In this document: positions 22,201 to 35,578 of the stretch, in pieces
Position numbering within the stretch: position 1 is the first letter of the stretch
Layout: each line of letters starts with the position of its first letter
DNA from: Lumbricus terrestris
Lineage: Eukaryota; Annelida; Clitellata; Crassiclitellata; Lumbricidae
Length of the DNA stretch: 64,000 nt
Direction: 5' to 3'
Assembly (NCBI GenBank): GCA_949752735.1
Contig: OX457053.1
Location: 23,955,682 to 24,019,681 of the forward strand
Notes under the pieces: generated by a model
What the model was told of the DNA's origin: nothing
The model's input: only the letters and a program-made list of their open reading frames with translations
Database searches by the model: none
Program-made: the position numbers and the translations under genes

Positions 22201-25200
22201 TTATGTATTCAAATGAGACTTACGACCACGGCTGAAGGTGAACTTGGCAAAGTGAGAAGGTTATACGCTTGTTTACATGTTGAAACAGGATGTCTCGGCT
22301 TTTCGGGGTGATGAGAAATGAATTTATTGCCACATCTGGTTTTTTATAGTACTTATATTTATTTGATATTATTGTTTCGATTATTGTTCTAATATTATTA
22401 TTTTTTATTATTCTAATATTAAATTTTGATTGTTATTCTATTATTAATATTTTTTATTCCAATAATGTTATTATCTTGAGTATTATTTTAATAATATTTT
22501 TCATGAAATAGTATCGTCTTGATTCTAAGCATCTTTAATATTGTTTTCATTATTATCATGATTTTTATTATTATTATTTCATAGAGCTTGTTATCTGTGT
22601 TGTTGGATTTTTTGGTGACAATAATATCGATTGTGATTCACTGCAGTGCATTGTGAAAGTCTGTGGACTAGATTAGATTAGAATATGTCAACCACAGGGC
22701 ATGCATGGTGACTATGTGATTAGAACCCTCTGTCATTAGCACATAGTATGAGGGTTTAAGCATCCTCCCATAAGTTTGTGGGGTGCGGTGGTGTAGTGGT
22801 GGCATCGTTGCCTTGAAGTCAAAAGGTTCGAGGTTCGAATCCACCTCAAGTCGCCGCATAAGGACCTTGGGCAAGTCCTTCACTCGCAATTGATCAGCGC
22901 TTCAGTGTGAAACTCCGATGCAGTGTCCGCTCTGCAGTCGGGAGCGCCTCTGAGTAGTGTGCTTGAAGGGGCGCTATAACAAGTGCACATACAAACAATA
23001 AGTTAGGGGTTCCAACGATTTAGGGTTAAGGGATGTCCATATATTAAGTATGCACAGAGGGGGGCGAGGGATCACAGGATTTTAGGCAATTTGTGGACAA
23101 TTTTGGAGATAGGGGGAGGTCTCGGGGAAAAATGTAAATATGCTTCTAAGAATAAATATCTAATTGTGATGTCCACATTAGCCTATTTATAATTCTGTAT
23201 TGTCCTATGACATTTTACTACATTAAAATTATATTCTTCATAACAGTTAACAGTTTTGGCTGGCAGATCTATGATGTTTAGCAAAAGTAAATAGTGGCCT
23301 ACAGTAAAATACATATTTCATGGTTGGCTTATAGCTATTAAAATAGCCTTTGTAAGGCAGGGGTAGAGAAGCTTATTTGAACATTCGGATTCAATCAGAA
23401 TGTACAGTGGATGGGTCGAAAATAGGATTTTTGCCTATGTTATCTATGGATGACCTCTTGTTGTAGAAAGACTGAGACATGTCCTTCACTCGCAAAATTT
23501 GCTCAGCACGGGTTTTTTGTGCACTTCTGAACGTTGGATCTATATTTAGTGTATACCGCGACTCTATAGAAGTTTTTTTAATTGATTCGATTATACAGGG
23601 AGGCTATATGCTGAATATTGATCATCTATTGATATCGCCTCACTGGTGTTGGATGTCGGTGTTGTGTACTGGTACGCGCCGCGTGATGGTCTGTGTGGGA
23701 AGTATGATTCATCCTTTCTCTATTAGATATCTGTACACCATAGTGCAATCAGCAGTTGATTAGTAAAGATTATGCTTACTTACTTACTTATTCAAGTATG
23801 CAGATTAGAATTTGATATTAAATTTCAAGCAGTGTGTGTGTGTGTGTTCGGTGTGAGAACTACGATGTCAGAGCGATTAGGGACGATGGTATGCATGGTT
23901 TTTCCGTGGGTATGTTCCATGGTATGATATGACTCGGCGGTTTCGGTCTGGTATTTTGGCCTCATGGTCCCTATTATCTACCAGTGTTAAATGCACGGCT
24001 AGCTCATCATGAGCTCAGCATGAACTGCAAATATAGAAGCATACAAGTATGAATCCATTGTATGTTTGCTGTACCATGCATGCAGTACATTTATGCACGC
24101 ATGTGTACGTGTGCGCATGCATGCATACGCAGGATGTATGTAGCCTTCAGATAAAAAAATTCAATAATACATGGATATATGTATATAAATTATATAATTC
24201 AAATGTATATATATATAATTTATATATGTTTGGACTGTTGTTGGTTAAACATTTTTAATAGTTAACTATTTAAGAATCAACGAGTAATAAATGGTTAACT
24301 TTGACAAAATTTATTTCTCAATATGTCTTAACAGACAAAAAATTAACATTTCATTCATGTTTATTGTTTAATAGTGTTATTAATTTTTATTGATGGCTAG
24401 TAGTTAGTTAGTAGACTTTATTTGTTTTGTTCATATTAGTGGTCCTGAGTCCTGACTAAGTTTTCAATGCAAATTTATGTCTTCAACCAATTACATAAGC
24501 ACACCAGCAGTTAACAAAATAGCGGAATTCAAATTAATGTTTCTCATGTGATACGGTGAGAATATGAATAGTTGGTGCAGTCTTTGATTATTATCATGAC
24601 AAATAAATTAAATCTATAAATTAAAAAAAATTAATCAATTGAATAATTGTTAACTTCCTATGTCCTATGGTAGATATAAATTATACAAGCATGCATCATC
24701 ATGCAAGGTGTACCAAACTACAGATGGAACATTTTAATTTGCTCATGTAGAATATATATATAATACATATGTATGAATGTAATATACAGGCCTGGTGTTG
24801 TCATAGGTACAGCCATAAAGAGACAATTCTCTGATGAGCTGCCATGACGATATGTTGTGATGGCAGATTAGTAAATGCTTAAATTTCCTTTAGCCATTGC
24901 TTGTGGAAATCGAACCCAATGTTATAATATTGTAGTGAACTTGTGGTGTGTATGTGTGTGTGATGTTGTTATGTATTTATTAGAGGTATGAATGTAGGTG
25001 GGCATTTTTATAAGCACCTTTTATTAGCCACATGCAGCTTGACTAGTATGTAAACATAGTTAGGTTGTTAAAATCCTATCTTTTCAATAGTACCATTGTA
25101 ATAACGCGTTTGCCAAGCAACGAGTGTCTTTTGGGTTTGCTCTTTAAGCCGAGGCGTATGAAAACTGGTCCTGAAAGGGGTGTGCAATGACTGAACTTGC

Positions 25201-28200
25201 CTACGAGTTACCCTAGCATGAAAACTTACTTACCTTACCCTTAACTACCTGTAGGTCACAGCTGCTACCGTGTTAGGAAGCCATACAGCCAATGTTTATA
25301 TGGCAGTTGATTTGATGACTTTGGTTATGCATGAGTTGTGTGCGAAAATATGCATTGGGTGTTCACTATGTTCAGGGGTCGTGTCATCTCTGTGTGTGTG
25401 TGTGTGAATATGACTGTGTATGTTTAATGGTATTACTCATGATCTGCTCGTTTAGGGTGATACTTGGGGTCAGCTGGAGGTTAATCCTGGGCCATGATGC
25501 ATACAGATGCTTCACCCCGGTTGGTAGTTCCTAAACAGGAAACTGTTCATGCATGGGCTGTTGCGTCGTTTTTGCCCTATGCAGGTACGAGATGGTGTCA
25601 GAAAGTACTGTACTATCTGTGTATGAATGCGTGGTACACCCATTTGCCTGCTGTGCTCTTTCTACCTGTTGCTTTGTGTGAGGTCAGTGGGAAGAGTTTC
25701 TTCAGCATAAATTAAACATTCATGGTTCTATGCACACGAGATAGTTGATCAGTTGGAGGAATTTTTATTACTATGAAACTGAAATTCAAAGCTTTTGCCC
25801 AGGTGGATGTGCGAGCGTACTTCTGAGTGGCTATTATAATGAAGGAGTGTCATGGGTAAATTGTCATATTATGCTGATATTAATGTATCACAATTCAGTG
25901 ATATGCATAAGTTTTGCCTTATGGTGTTGATGCAAGGTGTAGTATATAGAAGGAGTAGCACTTGCTTACACTCTAGAACAGTGCCAAGAATTTTCTAGTT
26001 GGCAAATACAATTTAGTATTGCATTGTCTTGGAGTAGTAGATATATATTTTTATTTGTTTATAATTGTTATTCTTTTTATTAAATTACTTTTCCTACAAA
26101 ATTATTATCCCTTAGAAATTGAAAATTATTAGGAGAATGTTGAACATATTCTGGAATAATAATAATAATAATAATAATATATTTTCTTTAATTAAACGCC
26201 TGCAAGACGCACTGCGCTTTACATTTACAGGTTATGCAGTAATCTTAATTAAACTTAACTACCAACTGAACAGACAGCTTTGTAATTAGTTAAATCTTGT
26301 CAAGATCCAGCAGGAAATGAGAATAATGGTGCCTTTAGAAGTGCATGTCATGCATATTATGTACTTATGTGTGCTAATTTTCTTGTTCTTGTCATTGTAT
26401 CTACAATATTTCTTAATCCAGCATATTTAACTGCTTCAGCGACGAAAATGCAACAGAAAAGTGAAAGTCATGGTTTGGCTTACTTACTCACTCGAAGCGT
26501 ACGGACCGCCGCTCCTAAATCTGCGACGTGGTCCTTTAATTTTGTGACTTCCGGTTGAAGTGTTTACCGGAGCGAAATAATTAGCGTCAACTTATTAAGT
26601 TTCTAGTTGGATCTGGCTGTCTAATATTGTGCATTGGTTGAATTTCCAAACTAGGTATGCATGACCGAGACTAGTGTACGACTGTGACTTGTTAGACGTT
26701 GAAATTGCGTTGGGGAAAAGGATTGGTAGCAGTGCGATGTTGCGCGGTTTCGGCCGTAAGCGCGGGCTGGATGACAACCCTGTGAATTCAGAGGGTCATA
26801 GCTGGATGCGCTTATAGCGGTTTGGATGCTAATAATTATAGCGCCTGTGTTAGCTGTCAAAGCGCATTCATTTAACTGATTGACGGATCGAAATAAATGC
26901 GTTTTAATGGTGGATTTAAAATGCTAAGCAGTAAAGGTTTAAAATGTTGAAGAGAGTTTTCAGGCGGTTTATTTAGGGTAGGTTTTAACACGCTGAAGAG
27001 AGCTGTTTAAAGTCATTTATTTGGAGTAGGTTAAATATGTGACAGAGTTCTGAGACAGTTCTTTAGGTTAGTTTTAAAATGTCGAACAGTTTTAAAGTGG
27101 ATGTTATGGGAGACTTGATAGTGTTGAAGAGAGTTTTTAAGTTGTTTATTTGGGATAGTTTGAAAGTGGTGGGAGTTTTGAGATAGTTCTTAATTAAGGG
27201 TAAGTTGAAAATAAAGAGCAATTTTAAAGTAGTTGTAAGGGCCGAGTTTGAAAATGTGGAAGAGATTTTGGTAAAGGTACGTGGTTGTTGACTAGACCCG
27301 AACGCTAAATTTTTTCATATATTCCGGTAACTAAGACCGTAAGTATTCAAACGCACCTATTCCCGTTATCCGGAGACGTTCCGTTGATTTTATATTAATT
27401 TTTTAAACCTATAGGAAATCCCATGTTAAAATTCTCAACCGGTTCTCGGCCGCCATATTTACACACAAATGACGTGACGTCATCGGCACACACGACGTTA
27501 AAATTATGTGTGTAAATATGGCGGTCGCGCGTGGGCTGCAATTTAACATGGGATTTCCTATACATTTTTAAAAATTAATATAAAATCAACGGAACGTCTC
27601 CGGATAACGGGAATAGGTGCGTTTGAATACTTACGGTCTTAGTTACCGGAATATATGAAAAAATTTAGCGTTCGGGTCTAGTCAACAACCACGTACCCCT
27701 ACCGAGATTTTTGGGTGCTTTATTTGGTTTTGTGTTTAGTTGAGTTTTCAGATAGTTTACAGTGGTATTTTTTAGAATTGAGAAAAGAGTTATAAAATTT
27801 TTAAGTGCCAAACTGCCAGAGCTGAGATACACAGGTGCAGCAATTTATCATTAATTAGGAAGATTTCTGAGTGAGGCATTCCACGGCAGTAGTGTTATGA
27901 GCTGGGCTGTAACATACCAAGAAATTGAGACTTTTTGGAACGCCATTCGAAAGTTGTAGTACAGCATGAACTTGTTGTCTGTTTGCACTCAAGTTCGTAG
28001 TAGTGTTTTTATTTGTAGCAGTTCTTTATAGCTGTTGTGCAGGCTGTTGTTCACGGCCAATGTTATTAATGTTGCAGGATTCTAGACGTGTTACTTGTAC
28101 CCAAGACCTGCCTGGCCAGATATCTCATGATCGGCTTAGGCCAGCGAGAAGCACTTTTGTGAAGAACTTGACAGCACTTTAAAAGTTGAGAGATTCGTGC

Positions 28201-31200
28201 ATGCATCATCCACGCTGGTACATCATCTATACTTGCTTCCTGCACACTTGGTACATACTTAAGCACACGATGCATATAACTTATGCACATATGCACAACT
28301 TATGCACATATGCACTTTTTTTATCTCCTAAGAAGCCAGGCGGGCATTATGTGTTCTAGTGTGCATGAACAATTGTACTATAGATGCTATGTATGGCTGT
28401 ACAGTGAGTACGCACATGTTTATGTAAGTACTTAGGGACGTATGCAGGTATGTTTTAAATCAATTTGGCCAGCACCTCCTGCCTACAGATGAATGTGTAC
28501 CTCTGAACTAAGCCTTGAGGGTTTTAGTTAGTGGCAGTACAGGTCGGCTGGAATGGATACAACCGTGGGGTGGGGTGGGCAGGAGTAAATGATACTTCTG
28601 GTGGAGTAATGTTTTTAGGAAGTTCCTCCCCTCTGGGCGAGCCCCGGCTGCATTGGCTGGGAGTGTCCCACTAATTGCTGTGCTGTGTCTGTTTGGCCCA
28701 GGATTTAACTGGTCTGCCCATTCAGAGCTCTGTTCCTTTCTGCTTGGCCTATTAACTGTTGGGGTGAGGTGTGTGCCTGCCATGTTTTGGTAGACAGCAC
28801 TGTTCAGAAGTTTATATGCTAACTGCTTGGGATATTCTGTGAAAGGTAAGCTGGGAAAGGTATTATAAGGCATGTTGTTGTTGTTGTTGTGGGAAGTTAA
28901 CTTAGTATGATTATAGTTAAGTATGTTGTTATCTGGGGTTAAGTTTGTGGTACTATGGTAGAGTACATGTTTTTCTTTGATGGTGCTATGTTGCATTGTT
29001 GCTGTCTGTGGAATAAGTTAGTAAATTTAGGTTAAGCTTGTTGTTGCTGGGGAGGGTGGGTAATGTAATAGAGTTCGGTTAAACTTGTACAATTTGTTAA
29101 GTTTTAGTTGATTTACTAGTGATATATCTATATAGTTAATTTACTAGTGATTATATAGATACATATATATATATATATATATAATTATATATTTAAGAGT
29201 AGTAGGACTTTCGATTTTAATTATTAATTACCGCAATCGATTAATTGGTTTGTTTACGTAATTGGTTGAACTAAGACATTTGAACTCAGAAGCGTAAACA
29301 AGACTATGAATGTTACGAAGAAATAACGGCAATGTAAATTCTGCTATCCAGCAATTAGTGTTAATAATTGGGACTAAAAGATAAGCAATTTTATATGTGT
29401 CATTACCTTTGGAGGGGGATGCATTAAATCACAGCAATTAGTTAACGTTGATTCTGAAAAATTAGTCAACTGTTAGAAATATTCTAATAGTTACCAGCCA
29501 TTAGTCATATACTCACAATATAGTGTTATAATGGTCACATTACATGCATGTGCAGATGGACTGGACCTGCTAGCACACACACTCACACACGCTCCTTAGG
29601 CAGACAGACAGTGTGCATACTTTGTGTGTAAGTATACTGTGCCTACAGTGTGTGTCAGGTGATGTCCATATGTAAGGTCGGCTTATGACCGTTGACCTCT
29701 TGTGTCCGCTGACGTCCTAGAGCCACTTGAAACAACAATACTGACTAACTGAAGGCGGAATATTTTGATTGTCCGTTTGAACCGTCGTTGATCGAAAGAT
29801 TTATTCTGCTGATAGATGTTTGTTTGCTCAGTCCATTGATTTACCGATGGTCAGTCAGTTGACACACCCACCGAGATTGATTGAAGGATTGATTGTACGA
29901 GTCATTGATTGATTGGCGAATTTACTCTTCATTTTATTTGTACATGAGTACTAAATTAAGATGATGCATGATTTTTGTATTGGTTGGCTACGTTTCTCTT
30001 TCATTGATGGATTGAATGTTTGATTGATGTGGTATGGTGTTGATTGCATTGTGATTGAGCGATGAATCAATACATTCGGCGGTTCATTGTTTACGTGACA
30101 ATCATCGGATGTTTTTGCTGATTGATTGTGGTGTATTGTGGTTTTTTATTGATTGATTAATTTGTTGAGCTATTAACTTTTTGATGTATTGAACTATTGA
30201 TCGATTTATTTAACTGCTACCTGATTGTTTTAACTGGCCTAGTTAGCTACACCGGTAAGCGAGAATGGCATTCGTCTGTTGGTTGCAACGGACTGCGGTT
30301 CAGACCCCGGGCTGGGAGTTGACATTCAGAGATTTAGATATCTCGGGCTAGCACGTGTGGGACGCAGGGGCGCAAGCTCCTGCGGAGCGACCTTGGACAA
30401 GTTGCTTATCCATCATTGTCTGTGGGGAAGGCAACGGGAAACCACCTCACTCATCTCATCCCCAGGGGCGTAAAGCCAATGAACCTGCCTTCGGGCAGAG
30501 CACCATCATCATCATCACCTGATTGTTTGAACTACTTGGTGATTGAATGACTGATTGAACTATTGACTGACCGATCAAGGTATTGACTGATTGATTATTA
30601 AATTTTATTATTATTGTAAAACAAATTTAACACATGCCAAGTCTCATTGGTATGTTGAAATTTTAACCGATTGATTGAGCTATTAACTAATTGATTGAAC
30701 CTAAAATAAGTAACTGATTGATTTTGTTGATCGCAGATAAAGCAATGCCGTTGGATCTTTCATGCAAAAAAGTGAGCGACGACGAGCGAGACGAGGACGA
30801 AGTCATCGTGACGCTGGAAATTCCCGGCCGCAAGAGTCATGCCGTGTCGTCGTCGCACGACCCCATCGTCATTCCGTCGGACTCCGACAGCGACTCCGAC
30901 ATAACCGTCGTCGCGGCGATCGTCAAGCCGCCGAAGCTGAAGAAGAGCGCGAAGCTCTTCGACTCCCAGAAGTCGCTGACATCGTCCGTCGACTCCGGGT
31001 CGGACTTGGACGACTGTATCGTGTCGTCGTACCACGTTCCATTTCCGCAGGTGAAGCGAATCTACGACCCGCTGCAGGCGACCCGCCTGACCCCGGTCAT
31101 GATGCTCGACCCGATGGTCAAGGGCAAGGACCCGTTTCTGTCGGACACGTCGAACAGCGACGACCTGCAAGGACTCATAATGTCGTCGCCCGTCGAAGGG

Positions 31201-34200
31201 ATCGCCACCGACGACAAGAACGGAAGTCTCGACTTCGAGGATAGCGTCTCTCCCATTTCCATGCGACTTGCCCTGCTCGGCGCGAAAAACGTCATGACGC
31301 CGTCGCCTGCCAGCGTCGACGGCGTCGCCGACCTCGTCGACTCGCCCGACTCTGACGTTAAGACGACGGCGACTTCAAAGCTGACGATCGGCACTCAGCA
31401 ATCGATCGGCGATCTGATGTCGGTGTCGCCGAAGTCGCCGGCGTCGGACTGTGCGTCGTCGGACGGCCTTACGTTCGGCATCACGCAGCTGCTGTCGTCG
31501 CCGTGCAAATCGTCGTCGGGCGCGACTCTCGTCAAGGACTCCAAGTCGGCGACGGTCGACGTCAGTTCAGTCTTTCAGGTCCAGTCGCTGGACCAACTCT
31601 TTTCCGACACGTCGTCAGGGATCAACGACGACCGACACGTCGGCGCTGTTGGCAGCCAGCCGAAGAACGCTGACACGTCAACATTGTCGGATTCGAAGGC
31701 TTCCTGCTGCATCGGTCGGCTCCGCCACTGCCCGCTACGGACTCGTGCGTCCCGCTCCTCGTGCGTCGACCCTCTCGGCGCGTCCGGGGGCGTCTACCCG
31801 AAATCCCCCAACCGGTCGTCCCCTCACCTCGGCGTCGCCAACGACAACACGGATTCTTCCGCGACCGGTGGTGTCGCAGCATCGGCGAAGGAGGACTGGA
31901 AGGTTATCCACAACAACTACAAGAACAAGGTCGTTCTAAGACGTTCTCCGGACGGGAAGGTCGTCTCCGTACGCAAGCGCGACCCTTCGAACGTCTTCGG
32001 TCTCTCGCCGGTCACGGTCCGGAAGAAGCCGCGCATGGCGATCGGGTACCCGTCACGGTCGCACCGGCCCAGTTCCACTTCCGCCTCGACCTTGAGCTTC
32101 GACGACCAGATGGCGCTAGCGCTGGCGCCGAGTCACGACTACGATTCCTCCTCTTCGCAGAAGCTCGACTCGGAACCGGAGAGCAAGTCGTCGTATTGTT
32201 ACGGCTGCAAGGCGAAGCTGTCCGTCGGGCGACTCTCGTTCTGTATGGCCGGACACGGATGCTGTGGACAGTGTCTCCAGACGCAGGTCAAGACTCTGCT
32301 CGCAAGGGGCAAACGGGTGAGACAGCTTCTGCTTCATCATATCTGATGATAATGATAAATGTTTGTTTTGCAGAATGATTGTTGTTGTTATTGAATTGAA
32401 TTCTTGTATAGTGCACCTTGGATACGCTCCCAGTTCTAGAGTGGCTGAATATGGCAGTTTGGTGGTTTGGCCTCTAGGCACTGAATGCTGAATGATTACG
32501 GTTCTTAGTATGAAAGTGTGACCACAAACTTTTATTGCAGGAGTTGAATTTAACAGTTGGCAACCGTGCAGGGCGCTCATCATGACCTTCTGCTAGGTTA
32601 CCAACACCATCTGCCGATTGGATGGAGGGGTGGACCTTTGGGAAGGTAACAGGAGGCGATTTCACATCGTACGTTCCTTGTGTCAGAGTATTTACCATTG
32701 TCCTAAATCCCTCCCTGATCTTGAAGTTTCCGTTGTGTTGTTGTTATTGGGGTTTGCAAGAAGTCGGTAAATGGATACAAGTTTTTAATGATAATGTGTG
32801 ATATAATCGTCTCTGTGTACGGTTGTCTAGTGGTTAGCACTATGTCGCGATATCTTGACCCCACCCCACACCACCCACACCCCTTAGTCAACTCAGCTAG
32901 GAGGAGGGTACACCGACCGTATGTTGGTGGGAGGATGAGATGGTGAGGGAGAGGGCTGGCCAGCCGCCCTCGTATGCTGAGGCTGAGAAAATGAAGTCGC
33001 TAACACTTCTTGCCCATGGCTGGCTAAAGGGACTGCCCCACACCTCACTTCTTATTTAGAACTGACACACGACATAGTATGAACGGGTGATCACAGTTAG
33101 TGCAGGAGACGAGGTTATCTGTACACATGGCAGCCTTGCAAGGCGCTCATTACATTGTATGTATACCTCATTTTGTCAATGCAAAAGCAAGACTGAGTCG
33201 ACCTTTGAAAGGGTAGAAATGCACATCCCCATGTCCGTGCTGATCCTGTGCTCTTTGTGTGTGAGTGTTGCCATTGCCCTACCCCCCCGCCCCCCCCCCC
33301 CACTATCCTCTGGGTTTGTTAATTCTAGTGTGGATTAAGATTACATGATATCGTATTGTGTGGCACGGGGACGTTTGTAAAGTACCTCTGGCAGTATTAA
33401 ATGACTGGCAAGAGATTCACCTTGGGCAGTGTGTGCTTCGAGAAGAGATGGAAAAGTTTTAATCAACGGACCGATGTGGAAAAAAACACCAGCCAGTATC
33501 TCGTCTGAATTTCAGGACAAGTTTATTCCACATAGAAAGCCTGATGCAGAGACACTGCATTGTGCAATGGCTGGCCGGTGAAGCTGTAAAGTAAGTTAAT
33601 GTTACATGGTGTAAAACACACTCAACCCGTGGCTATTGTTTACGTATGCTACATAGATATGTTGATTTATAGTATTTCTGGTGGTTAATTATTTTATTAC
33701 AATTGATATTATTATTATTTTTATTATTATTATTAGAAACCCACATATTATTAGTATTATTCCCCCCCACCCAAAAGGAGCATATGATCCCTCAGGATAG
33801 CAAAAACTGGGGAGAGGGTATGTTCCGGAATGCCTTGTCTTTGCAGATGGTTTTATTATTATAATTATTATTATTATATTCGTTTATTCCAATTGCAAAA
33901 TCTGATAGCTGCACTGCTATTAATGAGGTTCAGAAAGTGATTGACTTGAATTTATCATGGTTATTATTATAATTTTTATGAATTGCATAAATTGATTGAG
34001 CTTTAAGTGCTCTCCAATTTATTAGTTCTTTACCACAATAGCAGCGAGCGTGCACTGAAAATGCATATTTATTGGGAACTAATGCATCTTGGGTAAGATT
34101 TGTAAAAATAAATCTCTTTTCTTCTGCTGGGCTGTTAGTGTTTGCCTCTGAGTGGGTGTCTTGAAGAGGCAATATCTAAATCATCAGAACTAATGGTGAG

Positions 34201-34775
34201 CAGTAGTGTATGGGTATGTTCGGTGCCTAACAACCAAAAGGTTGCAGGTTCGAATCCACCTCAAGCCGCTGCTGTCGCGTAGGGACCCTGAGGAAGTCCA
34301 TCCTTGCAATTACTCGTGCGCTCCGGCGTGAAACTCTGGTGGAGTGTACCCGCTGTTGTCGGGAGCACCCCTGAGTATGGTAGATATCTTGAAGGGGCAC
34401 TGTAACAATTGCTCATACATACAAACATACATCTATTGGTTGTGCATGGTGAGCAACTGTGAGTGATTGACTTTCAAGAGTCTCAAGTCCCAACACAGTT
34501 AACCGCCTCAGAGGAAAAGGATCAAACCCAGACTCTTCGTGATGCTAGGTGACCGCTCTAACCAGTTTATTAATGGGGTGTGAGTTTGGGGTGGGTGGTG
34601 GGGTGGGATTGGGTGGTGGTGGTGGTGGCCGTGATCTTAATATAGAGCAGGAAATTTCCTGTTTGAAAGGAAGGCACTTGACTATTGAACTTGTAGGAAG
34701 AAACATTGTGTTCAGTATGATATTTAAGAACATCATGTGGTGAAGGACGGGGCTTGAACAGATATACAGACAGAC

Positions 34776-34851
<76 letters not shown>

Positions 34852-35366
34852 GACAGATAGGAAGTAGAGAGAGGATGGAGAGAGTGAAGAGACAAAGGAC
34901 GAACGAGGTAAAGGAAAAAAAGAAGGATGGAGGAGTGAAAAAGACAAAGGCGGGAGAGAGAGAGTGAGATAAAGGAGGAAGAGTGAAGATGAGCTGCAAG
35001 TGTGGAGGATGTAGGGAACAACGTAGCCAGACGACTGAAGGAGAGTAAATAGCTGAGACAGACCTATGAATCTGTTTACACTGGCAGGAAGGTCAGACGT
35101 AGAAAGACGGAGGCATGCAGACAGACAGACAGAGAGACAGACGGAGGAGGAGGGAAGATGTCTGTGAAACGGAACGTATATTTCACTTGCTGCACTTAGG
35201 CAGGTGTGGAGAATTACGTCTATTGTGTTTGCAGACAGACAAAGGGACAGACAGACAGACGCCTGTTGTTCTGGTGGCATAGACTGATAGACACACTCAG
35301 ACAAAATGGAAAGGCAGAGAAAACACCACACACACCACCACACACACACACACACACACGGCTCAT

Positions 35367-35401
<35 letters not shown>

Positions 35402-35526
35402 CACACACACACGCACACACGGCTCATGCACGCACACAGACAGTTGGGAATTTAGAATATAAAGTGTGATGCTGGGCTCATACACACACTCCACCACCTC
35501 ATCACACTGTTCACACACCACCACCA

Positions 35527-35578
<52 letters not shown>

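Noticed and set aside
22779..22998. tRNA gene (GGTTCGAATCC B box)
   Set aside because: No cloverleaf; the same head with a long non-tRNA body and fixed tail recurs nine times. It is a SINE.
28508..28996. 162-codon minus-strand frame
   Set aside because: Contains a poly-Asn microsatellite, no domain, and lies inside PARP intron 1. Cannot be supported without expression data.
31451..32378. Arg-rich frames overlapping exon 2
   Set aside because: Shadow frames caused by the GC-rich TCG/GAC codons of the real exon.
34570..35427. 285-codon minus-strand frame
   Set aside because: Made of CA, GACA and GATA microsatellites and purine-rich DNA; no unique protein sequence.
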